Positions 16,249 to 25,816 of a stretch of DNA of 35,436 nt are shown one piece after another; position 1 is the stretch's first letter; each line of letters begins with the position of its first letter. Location of the stretch: contig NZ_JAPUVO010000070.1 of assembly GCF_029255185.1 (NCBI RefSeq), forward strand, positions 1 to 35,436. Direction: 5' to 3'. The position numbers were made by a program, and so were the translations under genes. The notes below the pieces were generated by a model, which was not told the origin of the DNA, made no database searches, and was given only the letters and a program-made list of their open reading frames with translations. The stretch is from Propionivibrio sp. Lineage in GTDB: Bacteria; Pseudomonadota; Gammaproteobacteria; Burkholderiales; Rhodocyclaceae.

Positions 16249-19200
16249 ATGAATGCCGTTACGGAATTCGATGTCGGCCCACTGAACTGGGTCAAGAGCG
16301 AGATCGACCTTGCGCTGGGGCGAGCTGACCAAGCTTTGCAGCACTATACGGCAAGTGTTCTTGCCGGTTCCGGCGACCTGACGCAACTCAAGTTCTGCCG
16401 TACGCATTTGCACCAGGTGCAGGGGGCGTTGACCATCGTCGGTCTTGACGGGGTCACCCAGTTCGCCGAAGCGGTCGAGGCCATGCTTGAGGCGATTGAA
16501 CATCAGCAACGTCCGGCGGGAGAAGACAATATTGCTCTGGCCCAGCGCGCACTGGCGACGATCGGCCATTACCTTGACGACCTGGTCAGCGGACAACCAA
16601 ACCAGCCGCTCCGCTTGCTGTCGATCTACCGTGAGGTGCAGGCAGCGCGCGGCCTGGAACGTGTCTCGGCTACGGATCTTTTCTTTCCTGATTTAACCGT
16701 CCGTCCGCCACGCCGTCAAACCCCGGCGAAAGTAATCACGCACAGTCAACTTCAGAGCTTGCTGCGTCAGGAGCGTTTGCGCTTTCAGCGCGGATTCCTG
16801 TCCTGGCTACGTTCTCCCCAGGATCGCCGTGGCATCAGCGAGATGTTGGGCGCAGTAAAACGCATTGAAGAAACCCAGGAGGTGGCATCGGCTCGCTCTT
16901 TCTGGTGGGTTGCCACCGGTTTTCTCTCCGCACTGGCCGAGGACGCCTTGCCCCAGGAAACAAATGTCAAGCGGGTGTGTGCACGAATTGATCTGCAGAT
17001 TCGCCGCCTGTTTGAGGGTTCAAGCAATGTCGCTGAACGCTTGATGCGCGATGCGCTTTATTTTGTTGCCAGCGCAGACAGCAACAGCAATGCGGTGCAA
17101 GGCATCAAAAACGCCTATCAGTTGCAGGCGGTCATCCCGACCACGGAAACAGTTGCTCCGGCTCCGGAAGAAACCGTGCGGCGCAGGCTGCGCGACATCA
17201 TCACGGGAACCGAAGAGGCATGGAACAAGTACTGCGCCGGCACCCAGCAGTCTTTGCCGGTGTTCAGAGAGTATGCCAACGCACTATCAACAGTCATCGA
17301 ACAGCTTGACCACACCGACTACCGCCGTCTGGCACAAGCGATTGCTGCAGCCGCCAATTGGCTGGCCGAAGACAGCACCCGCCACGCGGAAGCGCTGTCG
17401 ATGGAAATCGCAACGGCGATTTTGCTAGCCCAGAATACGCAGGAAAATTTCCGGCACCTGGGTGGGGATTTCGCGCACCAGGTCGACGTCACCGTGGCGC
17501 GCATCCATGGCTGCCTCGCCGGAAACCCGCCACGGCCCGGATCGGAAATTCCCCTGCTTGACGAAATGTCGCGCCAGGCACAAGAAAAATTGCTGGTCGG
17601 ACAGGTGGCCAAGGAGATCCAGAACAATCTTGCCCAGATCGAACAGGTGCTTGATGGCTTCTTCCGTGATACCGAGAAGCGCGCCGATCTTGCCGGTCTG
17701 GAAGTTCCGTTTCGTCAGATCGCTGGCGCCCTGACCATGATGCGCTATGACGCCGCCGTTACTGCCGTGCGCGAATGCGCAGCAGAAATAAAGCGTTTTT
17801 CTGATCCTGAATACGCTGCGCAAGAAACCGATTTCGAGCGCGTCGCCAATCAGTTATCGCTGATCGGCTTTTTTATTGACACCCTGCCGAACGGTAGCGC
17901 CGACTTTGAAGGCTTTGTCAGGCAGATGCATTCCGGCCCGACACCGGACACCGAGGAACTGGAAGCGGCAAGGGGCGACGCGTCGGGCATCTCGGTTGAA
18001 CAGGATGTCGAGCGGCAGAAGCTCGAAACCCATGCGCTGCTTGGCGCCCTCAAGGAGCAGCCGGGTGATCTTGAATTGCGCGAGGAAATCAAACTCAATC
18101 TGTCGGCGTTGAAAAACGACGCAGATCTGGTCGCCGACCGCGCCCTCGGCAAGCAAACCAAAGCCATGCTGTCGATGCTGGCAACAGGGGAAAGCGCCGC
18201 GCCACAGATCGACCATGTGATGGCGACACTCAAACCGACGGCCGTGGAAGTGCTCAAGCCATCGGCAGAAACAATCCAGCTCGCGCAGGCCAGTAACGAA
18301 GAAATCGACGCCGAATTGCTGGGCATTTTCCTTGAAGAAGCCAACGAAGTCCTTGGCACCATTGCCGAGAACTTGCAGGTTCTGCGGGATGAGCCGCATA
18401 ACCTTGAACGATTGACCACCATTCGACGCTCTTTCCACACGCTCAAAGGCAGTGGGCGCATGGTCGGCCTGAAGGATCTTGGCGAGACCGCCTGGGCGGT
18501 TGAGCAGACCCTGAACTTGTGGCTAGGGCAGGAACTGGAGGTTGGTCCTCCCATCCTCGATCTACTAGCGCAGGCGCACGCTATTTTTGCCACATGGGTC
18601 CGGCATCTGGAAACACACTCCGACAAAGCCCCCGATCCGACCAAGCTGGTCGCTTTGGCTGAGTCCCTTAGGCACGCCAAGGAAGGCGAGCAGGACGCGC
18701 CGGCGCTAGCCCCGAGTGCGCCAGCAAGTTCCGGGGAAGCTGCTGCATCGCCCGAGATGGCCGCCAATGACAATAGGGTGCTGAACGAGTCTGAAGTATT
18801 GGAAACGCCGACGCCAGGCGCCGAGATAATCACGCTCGATTTCCCCCCGACCTTGCCGGAAAATGACGATGGCGATTACACGGTCAACCTAGAAGCAATC
18901 GAGATCGCGGATTTCGACTTTGGCACGAGGGACGTGCCAATCCCGGTTACCCCGCCTTCGCCTCCTGTCGCCGAACCTCTGCCTGACGAGGCCGCAAGAC
19001 CCGAGTCAGAGGCGCAATCGCGGATCTCCTTTTCGCCCACCCTTTACGAGATTTTTTCCGAGGAAGCGCTCACCCATCTGGCGACCCTGCAGGCACAACT
19101 CACTGTTCTTGAACAGGATGAGTTGACACCGACTCCGCACGACATGTATCGGGCAGCACACACCCTTGCCGGCATTTCTGCGACGGTCGGCATTACGCCC

Positions 19201-21834
19201 GTCAATCGGCTGGGGTTGGCGCTTGAGCACGCCCTGTTGCGCCGTGACAACTCGGCACAACAGGGAAATCTGGAAGCCCTCGGGATAATCAGGCAGGCCG
19301 TCGGCGAAATTGATCTGATGCTCTCTGCCCTTGCCGTCAAGCGTGAGCCTGAAGTAAGGCCTGAGCTGATCGAGTCGCTGGAAGCACTTTATCCGGCAAA
19401 TACAGTTGTCATACACGAAGCAGCGCCGGAGCAGCACGCAACTCCTGAAATTCCGCCCGTCGATGCGGTCAAGACACTTCCCGCTCAGCCGGTAACTTTT
19501 GTCGCTCAAATCCAGCAACTGGACGACGAGATTGACGAACAACTGCTGCCCATTTTCCTGGAAGAAGCACTCGATCTGAGCCAGGGCATTGCCACCCAAC
19601 TGCGTTCATGGCGTAGTGCCCCGGCCAATACCGAACGAATCCATACCCTTGAACGCCTGCTGCACACCCTTAAAGGAAGCGCACGTATGGCGGGCGCGAT
19701 GAATCTTGGAGAAATAACGCACGCCATCGAGACCCGCGTTGAACAGGCTAGTCGCACCGACAGTGTCACGCTGGAGGTGATTGACGAAATCGACAATGCT
19801 TTCGATTCCGTTTTACATATCATCGAACGTCTGCAACGTGGCGAAACGCTCGATCACCCGCCCGTCTCACCGGTCGAAGATGTCCTTGCGGCGTCGGCTG
19901 ACGCGCCGCCGGTTGGCATTCCGGAAAACGGTCGCGTCACCGGCGAGCGCCGTACCCATCGTGAGATTAGCGTAGACACTGAAGCCGATGCCTCGACTCA
20001 GCGTGCCACTTTGCGTGTTCGTGCCGATCTGATCGACCGTTTGGTCAACGAGGCCGGTGAATTGACAATTGCCCGCGCACGAATTGAAGGCGAGATGCGC
20101 AGCTTGAAGGGATCGCTACTTGACCTGACGGAAAACGTGATACGTCTGCGCCGTCAGTTGCGGGAAATCGAGATTCAGGCCGAGTCGCAAATGCAGTCGC
20201 GTACCGCGCAGGCCGATGAACGGCATGCCGGATTTGATCCTCTGGAATTCGACCGGTTTACCCGTTTCCAGGAACTCACCCGGATGATGGCCGAATCGGT
20301 CAACGACGTGAGCACAGCCCAGCAGAACCTGCTCAAAAACCTTGACGATGCCAATGCCGCAATCCTTGCGCAGGCTCGCTTGAACCGTGAAGTACAGCAG
20401 GAACTAATGGCCGTGCGCATGGTTCCCTTCGGCAGCCTGGCCGACCGTCTGTACCGAATTGTCCGGCAAACCTCCAAGGAACTTAATAAACGCGCCAACC
20501 TTGAAATCAGAGGTAGTCAGGTCGAGCTGGATCGCAGCGTGATCGACAAGATAGGCGCGCCGCTTGAGCACATGTTGCGCAATGCCATCGCGCATGGCCT
20601 GGAAGAGCGCGATGTCCGAGTTGCCCAGGGCAAGCCGGACATTGGCGAAATTTCGCTGGCCCTCAAACAGGAGGGCAACGAAATCATCCTGACCTTCTCC
20701 GATGATGGCGCTGGACTCGATTATGACCGCATTCGCGCACGCGCCATCACCGCCGGATTGCTCGGTGCGGATGAAGAGGCCGACACGGCACGCTTGGCTG
20801 ACATGATTTTCACCCCCGGTTTCAGCACGGCCAGCGAAGTGTCGCAGGTCTCCGGTCGCGGCGTCGGCATGGATGTTGTCAAAACCGAGGTCAGCAGCCT
20901 GGGCGGCCGCATCGAAGTAATTTCTACTCCCCGCCAGGGCACTGAATTCCTCCTCTATATTCCGCTGACGCTAGCGCTGACCAAGGCGCTTCTGGTGCGT
21001 TCCGGCAACAAGCGTTACGCTATCCCCTCGGTCATGATCGAGCAGGTACTTGATCTCAAGGAGGCTGCGCTGACCCGCATTCGCGTCGCTGGCGCTGTGG
21101 AGTGGATGGGCAATCACTATCCTTTCAGCTACCTGCCGCATCTGCTTGGTGACACGCAAGCCCTCCCGGAACAGCGTCGTCAGTACTGGATATTGCTACT
21201 GCGCAGCGCTACGCGCCGGATCGCGGTTCAAGTTGATGAACTCATAGGTAACGAAGAAATCGTCGTCAAGAACATTGGTCCGCAACTGGCCCGTGTGATT
21301 GGCGTCGATGGTGCAACGGTGCTGGCTGACGGCCAGGTGGTACTGATCCTGAACCCAGTGGCGTTAAGCACGCGCCTGCCGGTGGCCGAATTTGCCGCCC
21401 CGGTTCCGACCGTCCCCACTGATCTCGATGGCGAAATAGCCAGCGCCGCACTGCCGACGGTAATGGTGGTCGACGACTCGCTGACCGTGCGCAAATTCAC
21501 CGGCCGTTTGCTGGCCCGTGAAGGGTATCAGGTGATTACCGCCAAGGACGGTGTTGATGCACTCGAACAACTGCTCGATATTGTTCCCGACGTCATGCTG
21601 GTCGATATCGAGATGCCGCGCATGGATGGTTTTGATCTAACGCGCAACGTCCGTGCCGATGCCCGCCTGAAAGGTATTCCGATCATCATGATCACCTCGC
21701 GCATCGCCGAAAAACACCGTACCTACGCCTTTGAGATCGGTGTCAATGACTATCTTGGCAAGCCTTACCAGGAGGACGAATTGCTGCATCTGGTAGCCAA
21801 TTACGTCGCACAACAGCGTCTGACCACGGCGTAA
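16249..21834 (+). CDS. chpA: Type IV pilus chemosensory hybrid histidine kinase ChpA/PilL
   Basis: CheA-type kinase with several phosphotransfer domains and a C-terminal receiver (1861 aa), the core of the Pil-Chp pathway controlling pili. Hpt-like sites from N- to C-terminus are HQVQG (His55, degenerate, lacking the usual Lys), HTLKG (His730), HTLAG (His971, Lys replaced by Ala) and HTLKG (His1139). Acidic, Pro-rich linkers separate them. Dimerisation helices (about 1260-1390) precede the HATPase with N-box Asn1445/His1449 (RNAIAHG) and GRGVGMDVV. A CheW-like domain follows (about 1565-1725), then a receiver with Asp1786 (LVDIEMPRMDG) and the GKP lysine. P. aeruginosa ChpA is larger and has more Xpt domains. 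The last 34 bases overlap phrB on the other strand. Confidence 0.95.
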   Translation: MNAVTEFDVGPLNWVKSEIDLALGRADQALQHYTASVLAGSGDLTQLKFCRTHLHQVQGALTIVGLDGVTQFAEAVEAMLEAIEHQQRPAGEDNIALAQRALATIGHYLDDLVSGQPNQPLRLLSIYREVQAARGLERVSATDLFFPDLTVRPPRRQTPAKVITHSQLQSLLRQERLRFQRGFLSWLRSPQDRRGISEMLGAVKRIEETQEVASARSFWWVATGFLSALAEDALPQETNVKRVCARIDLQIRRLFEGSSNVAERLMRDALYFVASADSNSNAVQGIKNAYQLQAVIPTTETVAPAPEETVRRRLRDIITGTEEAWNKYCAGTQQSLPVFREYANALSTVIEQLDHTDYRRLAQAIAAAANWLAEDSTRHAEALSMEIATAILLAQNTQENFRHLGGDFAHQVDVTVARIHGCLAGNPPRPGSEIPLLDEMSRQAQEKLLVGQVAKEIQNNLAQIEQVLDGFFRDTEKRADLAGLEVPFRQIAGALTMMRYDAAVTAVRECAAEIKRFSDPEYAAQETDFERVANQLSLIGFFIDTLPNGSADFEGFVRQMHSGPTPDTEELEAARGDASGISVEQDVERQKLETHALLGALKEQPGDLELREEIKLNLSALKNDADLVADRALGKQTKAMLSMLATGESAAPQIDHVMATLKPTAVEVLKPSAETIQLAQASNEEIDAELLGIFLEEANEVLGTIAENLQVLRDEPHNLERLTTIRRSFHTLKGSGRMVGLKDLGETAWAVEQTLNLWLGQELEVGPPILDLLAQAHAIFATWVRHLETHSDKAPDPTKLVALAESLRHAKEGEQDAPALAPSAPASSGEAAASPEMAANDNRVLNESEVLETPTPGAEIITLDFPPTLPENDDGDYTVNLEAIEIADFDFGTRDVPIPVTPPSPPVAEPLPDEAARPESEAQSRISFSPTLYEIFSEEALTHLATLQAQLTVLEQDELTPTPHDMYRAAHTLAGISATVGITPVNRLGLALEHALLRRDNSAQQGNLEALGIIRQAVGEIDLMLSALAVKREPEVRPELIESLEALYPANTVVIHEAAPEQHATPEIPPVDAVKTLPAQPVTFVAQIQQLDDEIDEQLLPIFLEEALDLSQGIATQLRSWRSAPANTERIHTLERLLHTLKGSARMAGAMNLGEITHAIETRVEQASRTDSVTLEVIDEIDNAFDSVLHIIERLQRGETLDHPPVSPVEDVLAASADAPPVGIPENGRVTGERRTHREISVDTEADASTQRATLRVRADLIDRLVNEAGELTIARARIEGEMRSLKGSLLDLTENVIRLRRQLREIEIQAESQMQSRTAQADERHAGFDPLEFDRFTRFQELTRMMAESVNDVSTAQQNLLKNLDDANAAILAQARLNREVQQELMAVRMVPFGSLADRLYRIVRQTSKELNKRANLEIRGSQVELDRSVIDKIGAPLEHMLRNAIAHGLEERDVRVAQGKPDIGEISLALKQEGNEIILTFSDDGAGLDYDRIRARAITAGLLGADEEADTARLADMIFTPGFSTASEVSQVSGRGVGMDVVKTEVSSLGGRIEVISTPRQGTEFLLYIPLTLALTKALLVRSGNKRYAIPSVMIEQVLDLKEAALTRIRVAGAVEWMGNHYPFSYLPHLLGDTQALPEQRRQYWILLLRSATRRIAVQVDELIGNEEIVVKNIGPQLARVIGVDGATVLADGQVVLILNPVALSTRLPVAEFAAPVPTVPTDLDGEIASAALPTVMVVDDSLTVRKFTGRLLAREGYQVITAKDGVDALEQLLDIVPDVMLVDIEMPRMDGFDLTRNVRADARLKGIPIIMITSRIAEKHRTYAFEIGVNDYLGKPYQEDELLHLVANYVAQQRLTTA

Positions 21835-23249
21835 CGCTCCAGAGTCCGCCGTCTGGCCTGCACGTGCTCGACCAGTGGTGGTGGCATGTCGCGGCCAACG
21901 ACGACCCCGCAAGCCGACTGCTCGGCGGCCGTCATAAGCCACGGCGCGTGAATGAATTTGTCGGGCACGGCGGCAAGTTCCGGTAGATAACGACGGATGA
22001 AACAGCCGTCCGGATCGAAGCGTTGTGACTGCGTGACCGGATTGAAAATGCGGAAATAAGGCTGCGCATCGCAGCCGCTTGACGATGCCCATTGCCAGCC
22101 GCCGTTGTTGGCCGACAAATCAAAATCATTGAGTTGCCTGGCGAACCAAGCCTCACCGCGCCGCCAGTCAAGACCCAGATCCTTACTCAGAAACGAGGCT
22201 ACGACCATGCGCAAACGGTTATGCATATAGCCCGTGTTGTTCAACTGCCGCATTGCCGCATCAATCAATGGATAGCCGGTTTTCGCTGCGCACCAGGCGG
22301 AAAATAGAGCATCGGCCGCGGCGCCCTGCTCCCAGGCGATGGCATCGTATGATGGCCTGAAAGAGCGTTCGGTGACCTGCGGAAAGCGATCAAGAATCAT
22401 GAAATAAAAATCACGCCAAATCAGCTCCGAAAGCCAGGTGGCCGCGCCGTCATCGCCCGACTGCGCGCCGCTGGCCAGCGCTAAGGAAAGCAACTCACGA
22501 ATCGAAACGGTTCCGAAACGCAGATGCACCGACAGATAGGAGACGCCGTTGATTCCCGGGTAATCACGCTGTAACCGATAGCGCGAAATACGTCCGCGAA
22601 AGTCGGCCAGCCCTTGACGGGCGCCGGACATTCCCGGAACAATGCCGACCTGCTGCAAATCCGTTGCCTGGAAGCCGATCATCGCCAGCGTCGGAACGCC
22701 CGTGGCCCAGTTCGTTGCAATCAATTGACCGAGCGTGGCGGCATGAGACGCATGATCATCGTCGGTCAGGCGCTTGAGCCAGGCCTTCTTGTAAGGCGTA
22801 AAGACGGTATAGGGTCGCCCATCCTGGGTCAGCACCTCTGGCCCGTCGAAAACGACTTGGTCCTTGAACGACTCAAAGCCAATGCCAAGGACGTTCAATG
22901 CCGCGGCAACCGTCGCATCACGGATCTTGGACTGTGGTTCGTAGTCACGGTTGGTGAACACCGACGCGACGCCAAGTTCGCAGGCCAGTTTAGGGATCTC
23001 GCTAGCCGCCCAGGCATGCCGAACAATCAGGCCGCCGCCACGTTGACGCAGGACCAAGTCGAGTTCAAGCAGTGATTCTCGAATGAAGTCGACGCGGCGA
23101 TCGATTCGTGTCGGCAACGCATCAAGAATTTCACGATCAAAAACAAAAACGCAATGCACTCGCCGAGCACGCCGCAACCCTTCGCTTAGGGCAGCATGAT
23201 CGGTGTCACGCAGATCGCGACGAAACCAGACAAGGACAGAATCGAGCAT
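21801..23249 (-). CDS. phrB: Deoxyribodipyrimidine photolyase PhrB
   Basis: FAD-dependent, light-driven repair enzyme for cyclobutane pyrimidine dimers (482 aa; class I CPD photolyases are about 470). The N-terminal antenna domain opens with LVWFRRDLRDTDHAAL (about residues 6-21). The C-terminal FAD domain shows TWLSELIWRDFYFMIL, the MHNRLRMVVASFLSKDL segment and the signature NNGGWQWASSSGCDAQPYFRIFN split across about 384-406. That last block is the class I photolyase active-site pattern and favours photolyase over cryptochrome. It is convergent with chpA, and the two coding sequences share 34 bases. Its promoter overlaps that of algH. Confidence 0.95.
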   Translation of the reverse strand: MLDSVLVWFRRDLRDTDHAALSEGLRRARRVHCVFVFDREILDALPTRIDRRVDFIRESLLELDLVLRQRGGGLIVRHAWAASEIPKLACELGVASVFTNRDYEPQSKIRDATVAAALNVLGIGFESFKDQVVFDGPEVLTQDGRPYTVFTPYKKAWLKRLTDDDHASHAATLGQLIATNWATGVPTLAMIGFQATDLQQVGIVPGMSGARQGLADFRGRISRYRLQRDYPGINGVSYLSVHLRFGTVSIRELLSLALASGAQSGDDGAATWLSELIWRDFYFMILDRFPQVTERSFRPSYDAIAWEQGAAADALFSAWCAAKTGYPLIDAAMRQLNNTGYMHNRLRMVVASFLSKDLGLDWRRGEAWFARQLNDFDLSANNGGWQWASSSGCDAQPYFRIFNPVTQSQRFDPDGCFIRRYLPELAAVPDKFIHAPWLMTAAEQSACGVVVGRDMPPPLVEHVQARRRTLERYAVVRRCCAT

Positions 23250-23258
23250 GGATTACCT

Positions 23259-23287
23259 TTGTATCAGTCACCATCGGCGATTAGAAT
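23259..23287 (+). promoter_or_regulatory. Sigma70 promoter of the algH-ruvX-pyrR-pyrB-pyrC' unit
   Basis: TTGTAT (23259-23264) and TAGAAT (23282-23287) with a 17-base spacer. The predicted transcription start (about 23294) is only a few bases before the algH ATG at 23297, so this transcript would be nearly leaderless. The AGGGG at 23288-23292 would then fall outside it. Confidence 0.5.
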
Positions 23288-23310
23288 AGGGGTGTTATGG
23301 AAAGCGTCAA
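23283..23310 (-). promoter_or_regulatory. Sigma70 promoter of phrB, overlapping the algH promoter
   Basis: On the minus strand, TTGACG (23310-23305) and TATTCT (23288-23283) are separated by 16 bases, with transcription expected near 23276. The -10 shares five bases with the algH -10, so the two polymerases could not bind together. The -35 lies inside the algH coding start. Confidence 0.45.
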
Positions 23311-23866
23311 CTTGACTGATCATTTTCTCATCGCCATGCCGGCCATGGACGACCCATATTTTTCAAAATCGCTGATTTACATCGCTGAGCATAACGACCA
23401 GGGTGCGCTGGGCATCATTGTTAACCGCCCGATCAACATGAATCTGGCGACCCTCTTCGAAAAAATCGACGTGCCTTTCGCGTCCGCAGAGTCCATTAAC
23501 CTGGCCAATCTACCAGTCTTTTTTGGCGGGCCGGTACAGACCGATCGTGGCTTTGTTCTACACCGGCCGGTGGGCGCCTGGCAATCGACGCTGGCGGTCA
23601 ACCAGAGCGTCGGACTGACCAGTTCGCGTGATGTGTTGCAGGCCGTTGCGCGCGATGGGCAGCCGCATGAGATCATGGTTTCACTCGGTTATTCCGGCTG
23701 GGGTGCCGGCCAGCTCGAACACGAACTGGCGCAAAATGCCTGGTTGACCGTACCGGCCAAGCCTTTCATCCTCTTCGATTTGCCTTACGAGGAACGACTG
23801 TCGTCGGCGATGGAGATGCTCGGCGTCGATTTCATCAATCTTGCAGGACAGGCCGGGCATGCTTGA
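23297..23866 (+). CDS. algH: YqgE/AlgH family protein
   Basis: A 189-residue member of the YqgE/AlgH family (UPF0301), conserved in proteobacteria and often next to ruvX. AlgH affects alginate regulation in P. aeruginosa, but the biochemical activity is unknown. Typical segments are [21 protein letters not shown] (start), [15 protein letters not shown] (about residues 33-47), [15 protein letters not shown] (about 75-89), [16 protein letters not shown] (about 133-148) and FDLPYEERL near the end. The TGA at 23864-23866 overlaps the ruvX start by 8 bases. Confidence 0.94.
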   Translation: MESVNLTDHFLIAMPAMDDPYFSKSLIYIAEHNDQGALGIIVNRPINMNLATLFEKIDVPFASAESINLANLPVFFGGPVQTDRGFVLHRPVGAWQSTLAVNQSVGLTSSRDVLQAVARDGQPHEIMVSLGYSGWGAGQLEHELAQNAWLTVPAKPFILFDLPYEERLSSAMEMLGVDFINLAGQAGHA

Positions 23867-24347
23867 GCCCGGCAAACGCCAAAGCGGGACGATTCTGGCT
23901 TTTGACTTCGGGGAAAGGCGCATTGGCGTCGCCGTTGGCGAGTCGGCACTTGGTCAGGCGCACCCGCTAACAACGATTCGCAGCGAGGTCAATGACCAAC
24001 GCTTCGCCGCCATCAGTGCGCTAATCAGTGAATGGCAACCGTTCAGCTTGGTCGTTGGTCTGCCGCTAACGCTTGACGGTGGCGCGCACGCCATGACAGC
24101 GCGTTGTACCCGTTTCGCCAACCAGTTGCGCGGCCGTTTCGGCCTTCCCGTCGATTACGCCGAAGAACGCCTGACTTCGGTCGAAGCCGAGGAACGGCTG
24201 CGCGAAAACGGCCAGCACGGGCAAGGTGCCAGGGAGCACGTCGACGCGCTGGCCGCCCAGATCATCCTGCAGTGCTTCTTCGAACGCCATTCCAAATACT
24301 TTTTTCAAGACGCCAAGGATACACATGCCACTGACCAAGCTACCTGA
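23859..24347 (+). CDS. ruvX: Holliday junction resolvase-like RNase H-fold protein RuvX (YqgF)
   Basis: RNase H-fold nuclease of the YqgF/RuvX family (162 aa from ATG 23859). In E. coli it is implicated in 16S rRNA 5'-end processing, and a Holliday-junction role is proposed from the fold. Acidic active-site positions are Asp16 ([14 protein letters not shown]), Glu in [13 protein letters not shown] (about 102) and Asp in [11 protein letters not shown] (about 130). [11 protein letters not shown] is also typical. A TTG at 23841 would extend it by six residues; the ATG is preferred because the conserved sequence begins soon after. It overlaps algH by 8 bases and pyrR by 23 bases. Confidence 0.93.
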   Translation: MLEPGKRQSGTILAFDFGERRIGVAVGESALGQAHPLTTIRSEVNDQRFAAISALISEWQPFSLVVGLPLTLDGGAHAMTARCTRFANQLRGRFGLPVDYAEERLTSVEAEERLRENGQHGQGAREHVDALAAQIILQCFFERHSKYFFQDAKDTHATDQAT

Positions 24348-24831
24348 TGCCGAAGCGCAATGCGCCGAGCTGGCTGAACTTATCCGCCCACAGCTACAGG
24401 CCAACACCCTGCTCGTGGGGATTCACAGTGGCGGCGCCTGGATTGCCCGGCGCCTAAATGAACTGCTCGGTCTTGGCGGTAAAATCGGCCTGATCGACGT
24501 TTCCTTCTACCGCGATGACTTTGGCGCCAAGGGCTTGCATCCGCAGATCAAGCCGACCTCGATCCCCTTTGACGTGGAAGGCAAGTCGCTGATTCTCGTC
24601 GATGACGTACTCTACACCGGGCGCACGACGCGCGCCGCAATCAACGAGCTGTTCGACTACGGTCGTCCGGCCTGCATCAAACTTGCCGTGCTCGCCGACC
24701 GTGGCGGACGTGAGTTGCCGATCTGTGCCCAGTTCTGCACCTGGCATCCTGAACTGGACCTGACTGAAGAGATTGTGCTCGAACCCGATGCCGCCGGGCG
24801 ACTGCAATGGAGGCGTGCCGATCATGACTAA
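24325..24831 (+). CDS. pyrR: PyrR-family bifunctional pyrimidine regulator / uracil phosphoribosyltransferase
   Basis: Type I phosphoribosyltransferase of the PyrR family (168 aa). In Gram-positive bacteria PyrR binds pyr mRNA to control attenuation and has weak uracil phosphoribosyltransferase activity. In proteobacterial pyrRBC clusters the regulatory role is less clear. The PRPP-binding loop is [17 protein letters not shown] (89-105, Asp93/Asp94), and [14 protein letters not shown] (31-44) is the pyrophosphate loop region. The ATG at 24325 has AAGGA five bases upstream (24315-24319). An earlier in-frame start would lie deep inside ruvX. I saw no anti-terminator or terminator pair upstream of pyrB, where there is no intergenic space. 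Confidence 0.94.
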   Translation: MPLTKLPDAEAQCAELAELIRPQLQANTLLVGIHSGGAWIARRLNELLGLGGKIGLIDVSFYRDDFGAKGLHPQIKPTSIPFDVEGKSLILVDDVLYTGRTTRAAINELFDYGRPACIKLAVLADRGGRELPICAQFCTWHPELDLTEEIVLEPDAAGRLQWRRADHD

Positions 24832-25813
24832 TCCGGCGCAGACCTATCCTCTGCATCACAATCCGCAACTCAACGCCGATGGTGAACTGACTCACCTGCT
24901 GTCGATTGATGGCCTGCCGCGTGAGGCTCTGACGAATATTCTCGATATCGCGTCGAGCTTCCTTGAAGTTTCGGACCGCGACGTCAAAAAAGTCCCGCTG
25001 CTGCGGGGCAAGAGTGTCTTCAACCTCTTTTTCGAGAATTCAACGCGCACCCGAACCACATTCGAGATCGCCGCCAAACGTCTTTCGGCCGACGTCATCA
25101 ATCTCGATGTAGCGCGCTCCTCGACGGCCAAGGGCGAAACCCTACTCGACACCATCGACAATCTGGTGGCCATGCACGCCGACATGTTCGTCGTCCGCCA
25201 CGCCGCTTCCGGCGCGCCTTACCTGATTGTCGATCACCTGCGCCGCATTGGCCGTTCCGATGTGCATGTGGTCAACGCTGGCGATGGACGACACGCACAC
25301 CCAACGCAGGGCCTGCTCGACATGTACGCGATCCGCCATTACAAGAAGGATTTTTCCAGTCTGCGGGTGGCCATTGTCGGTGACATTCTCCATTCGCGGG
25401 TTGCACGTTCGGATATTCACGCACTGACCACGCTCGGCGTTGCCGAAGTCCGTGCCGTCGGCCCGCAAACGCTGCTACCGGCGGCCATTGAGCGCATGGG
25501 CGTGCAGGTTTGCCACAGCCTGCAGGACGGATTGTGCGATTGCGACGTGGTCATCATGCTGCGCCTGCAGAACGAGCGCATGAATGGAACCCTGCTGCCC
25601 TCGGCACGCGAATACTTCCAGTGCTACGGACTGACGCCGGCAATGCTGGCGCTGGCCAAACCGGACGCCATCGTGATGCATCCAGGGCCGATGAATCGCG
25701 GCGTTGAAATCGACTCCAGGGTCGCTGATGGTCCACAGGCAGTGATCCTGCCGCAGGTGACCTTCGGCATTGCGGTGCGGATGGCGGTCATGAGCATTCT
25801 GGCGGGGAACTAG
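24824..25813 (+). CDS. pyrB: Aspartate carbamoyltransferase catalytic chain PyrB
   Basis: Second step of pyrimidine synthesis: carbamoyl phosphate plus aspartate to carbamoyl aspartate. From ATG 24824 it is 329 aa; GGAGG at 24809-24813 precedes this start. The carbamoyl phosphate loop is [13 protein letters not shown] (STRTR at 73-77). [10 protein letters not shown] and the C-terminal [11 protein letters not shown] (aspartate side) are intact. The first 25 or so residues extend beyond the short E. coli-type chain, as in pseudomonad PyrB that assembles with a PyrC-like partner. It overlaps pyrR by 8 bases, and the pyrC-like gene follows 3 bases after its stop, consistent with a fixed-ratio complex. 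Confidence 0.96.
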   Translation: MTNPAQTYPLHHNPQLNADGELTHLLSIDGLPREALTNILDIASSFLEVSDRDVKKVPLLRGKSVFNLFFENSTRTRTTFEIAAKRLSADVINLDVARSSTAKGETLLDTIDNLVAMHADMFVVRHAASGAPYLIVDHLRRIGRSDVHVVNAGDGRHAHPTQGLLDMYAIRHYKKDFSSLRVAIVGDILHSRVARSDIHALTTLGVAEVRAVGPQTLLPAAIERMGVQVCHSLQDGLCDCDVVIMLRLQNERMNGTLLPSAREYFQCYGLTPAMLALAKPDAIVMHPGPMNRGVEIDSRVADGPQAVILPQVTFGIAVRMAVMSILAGN

Positions 25814-25816
25814 GCG

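Noticed and set aside
17850-18833. 327-codon minus-strand ORF opposite chpA
   Set aside because: Ser- and Arg-rich product with no domain; the plus strand carries Hpt motifs of chpA through the same region.
24320-24830. PyrR-type attenuator in the pyr cluster
   Set aside because: Genes overlap without an intergenic leader, so there is no room for an anti-terminator/terminator switch before pyrB.
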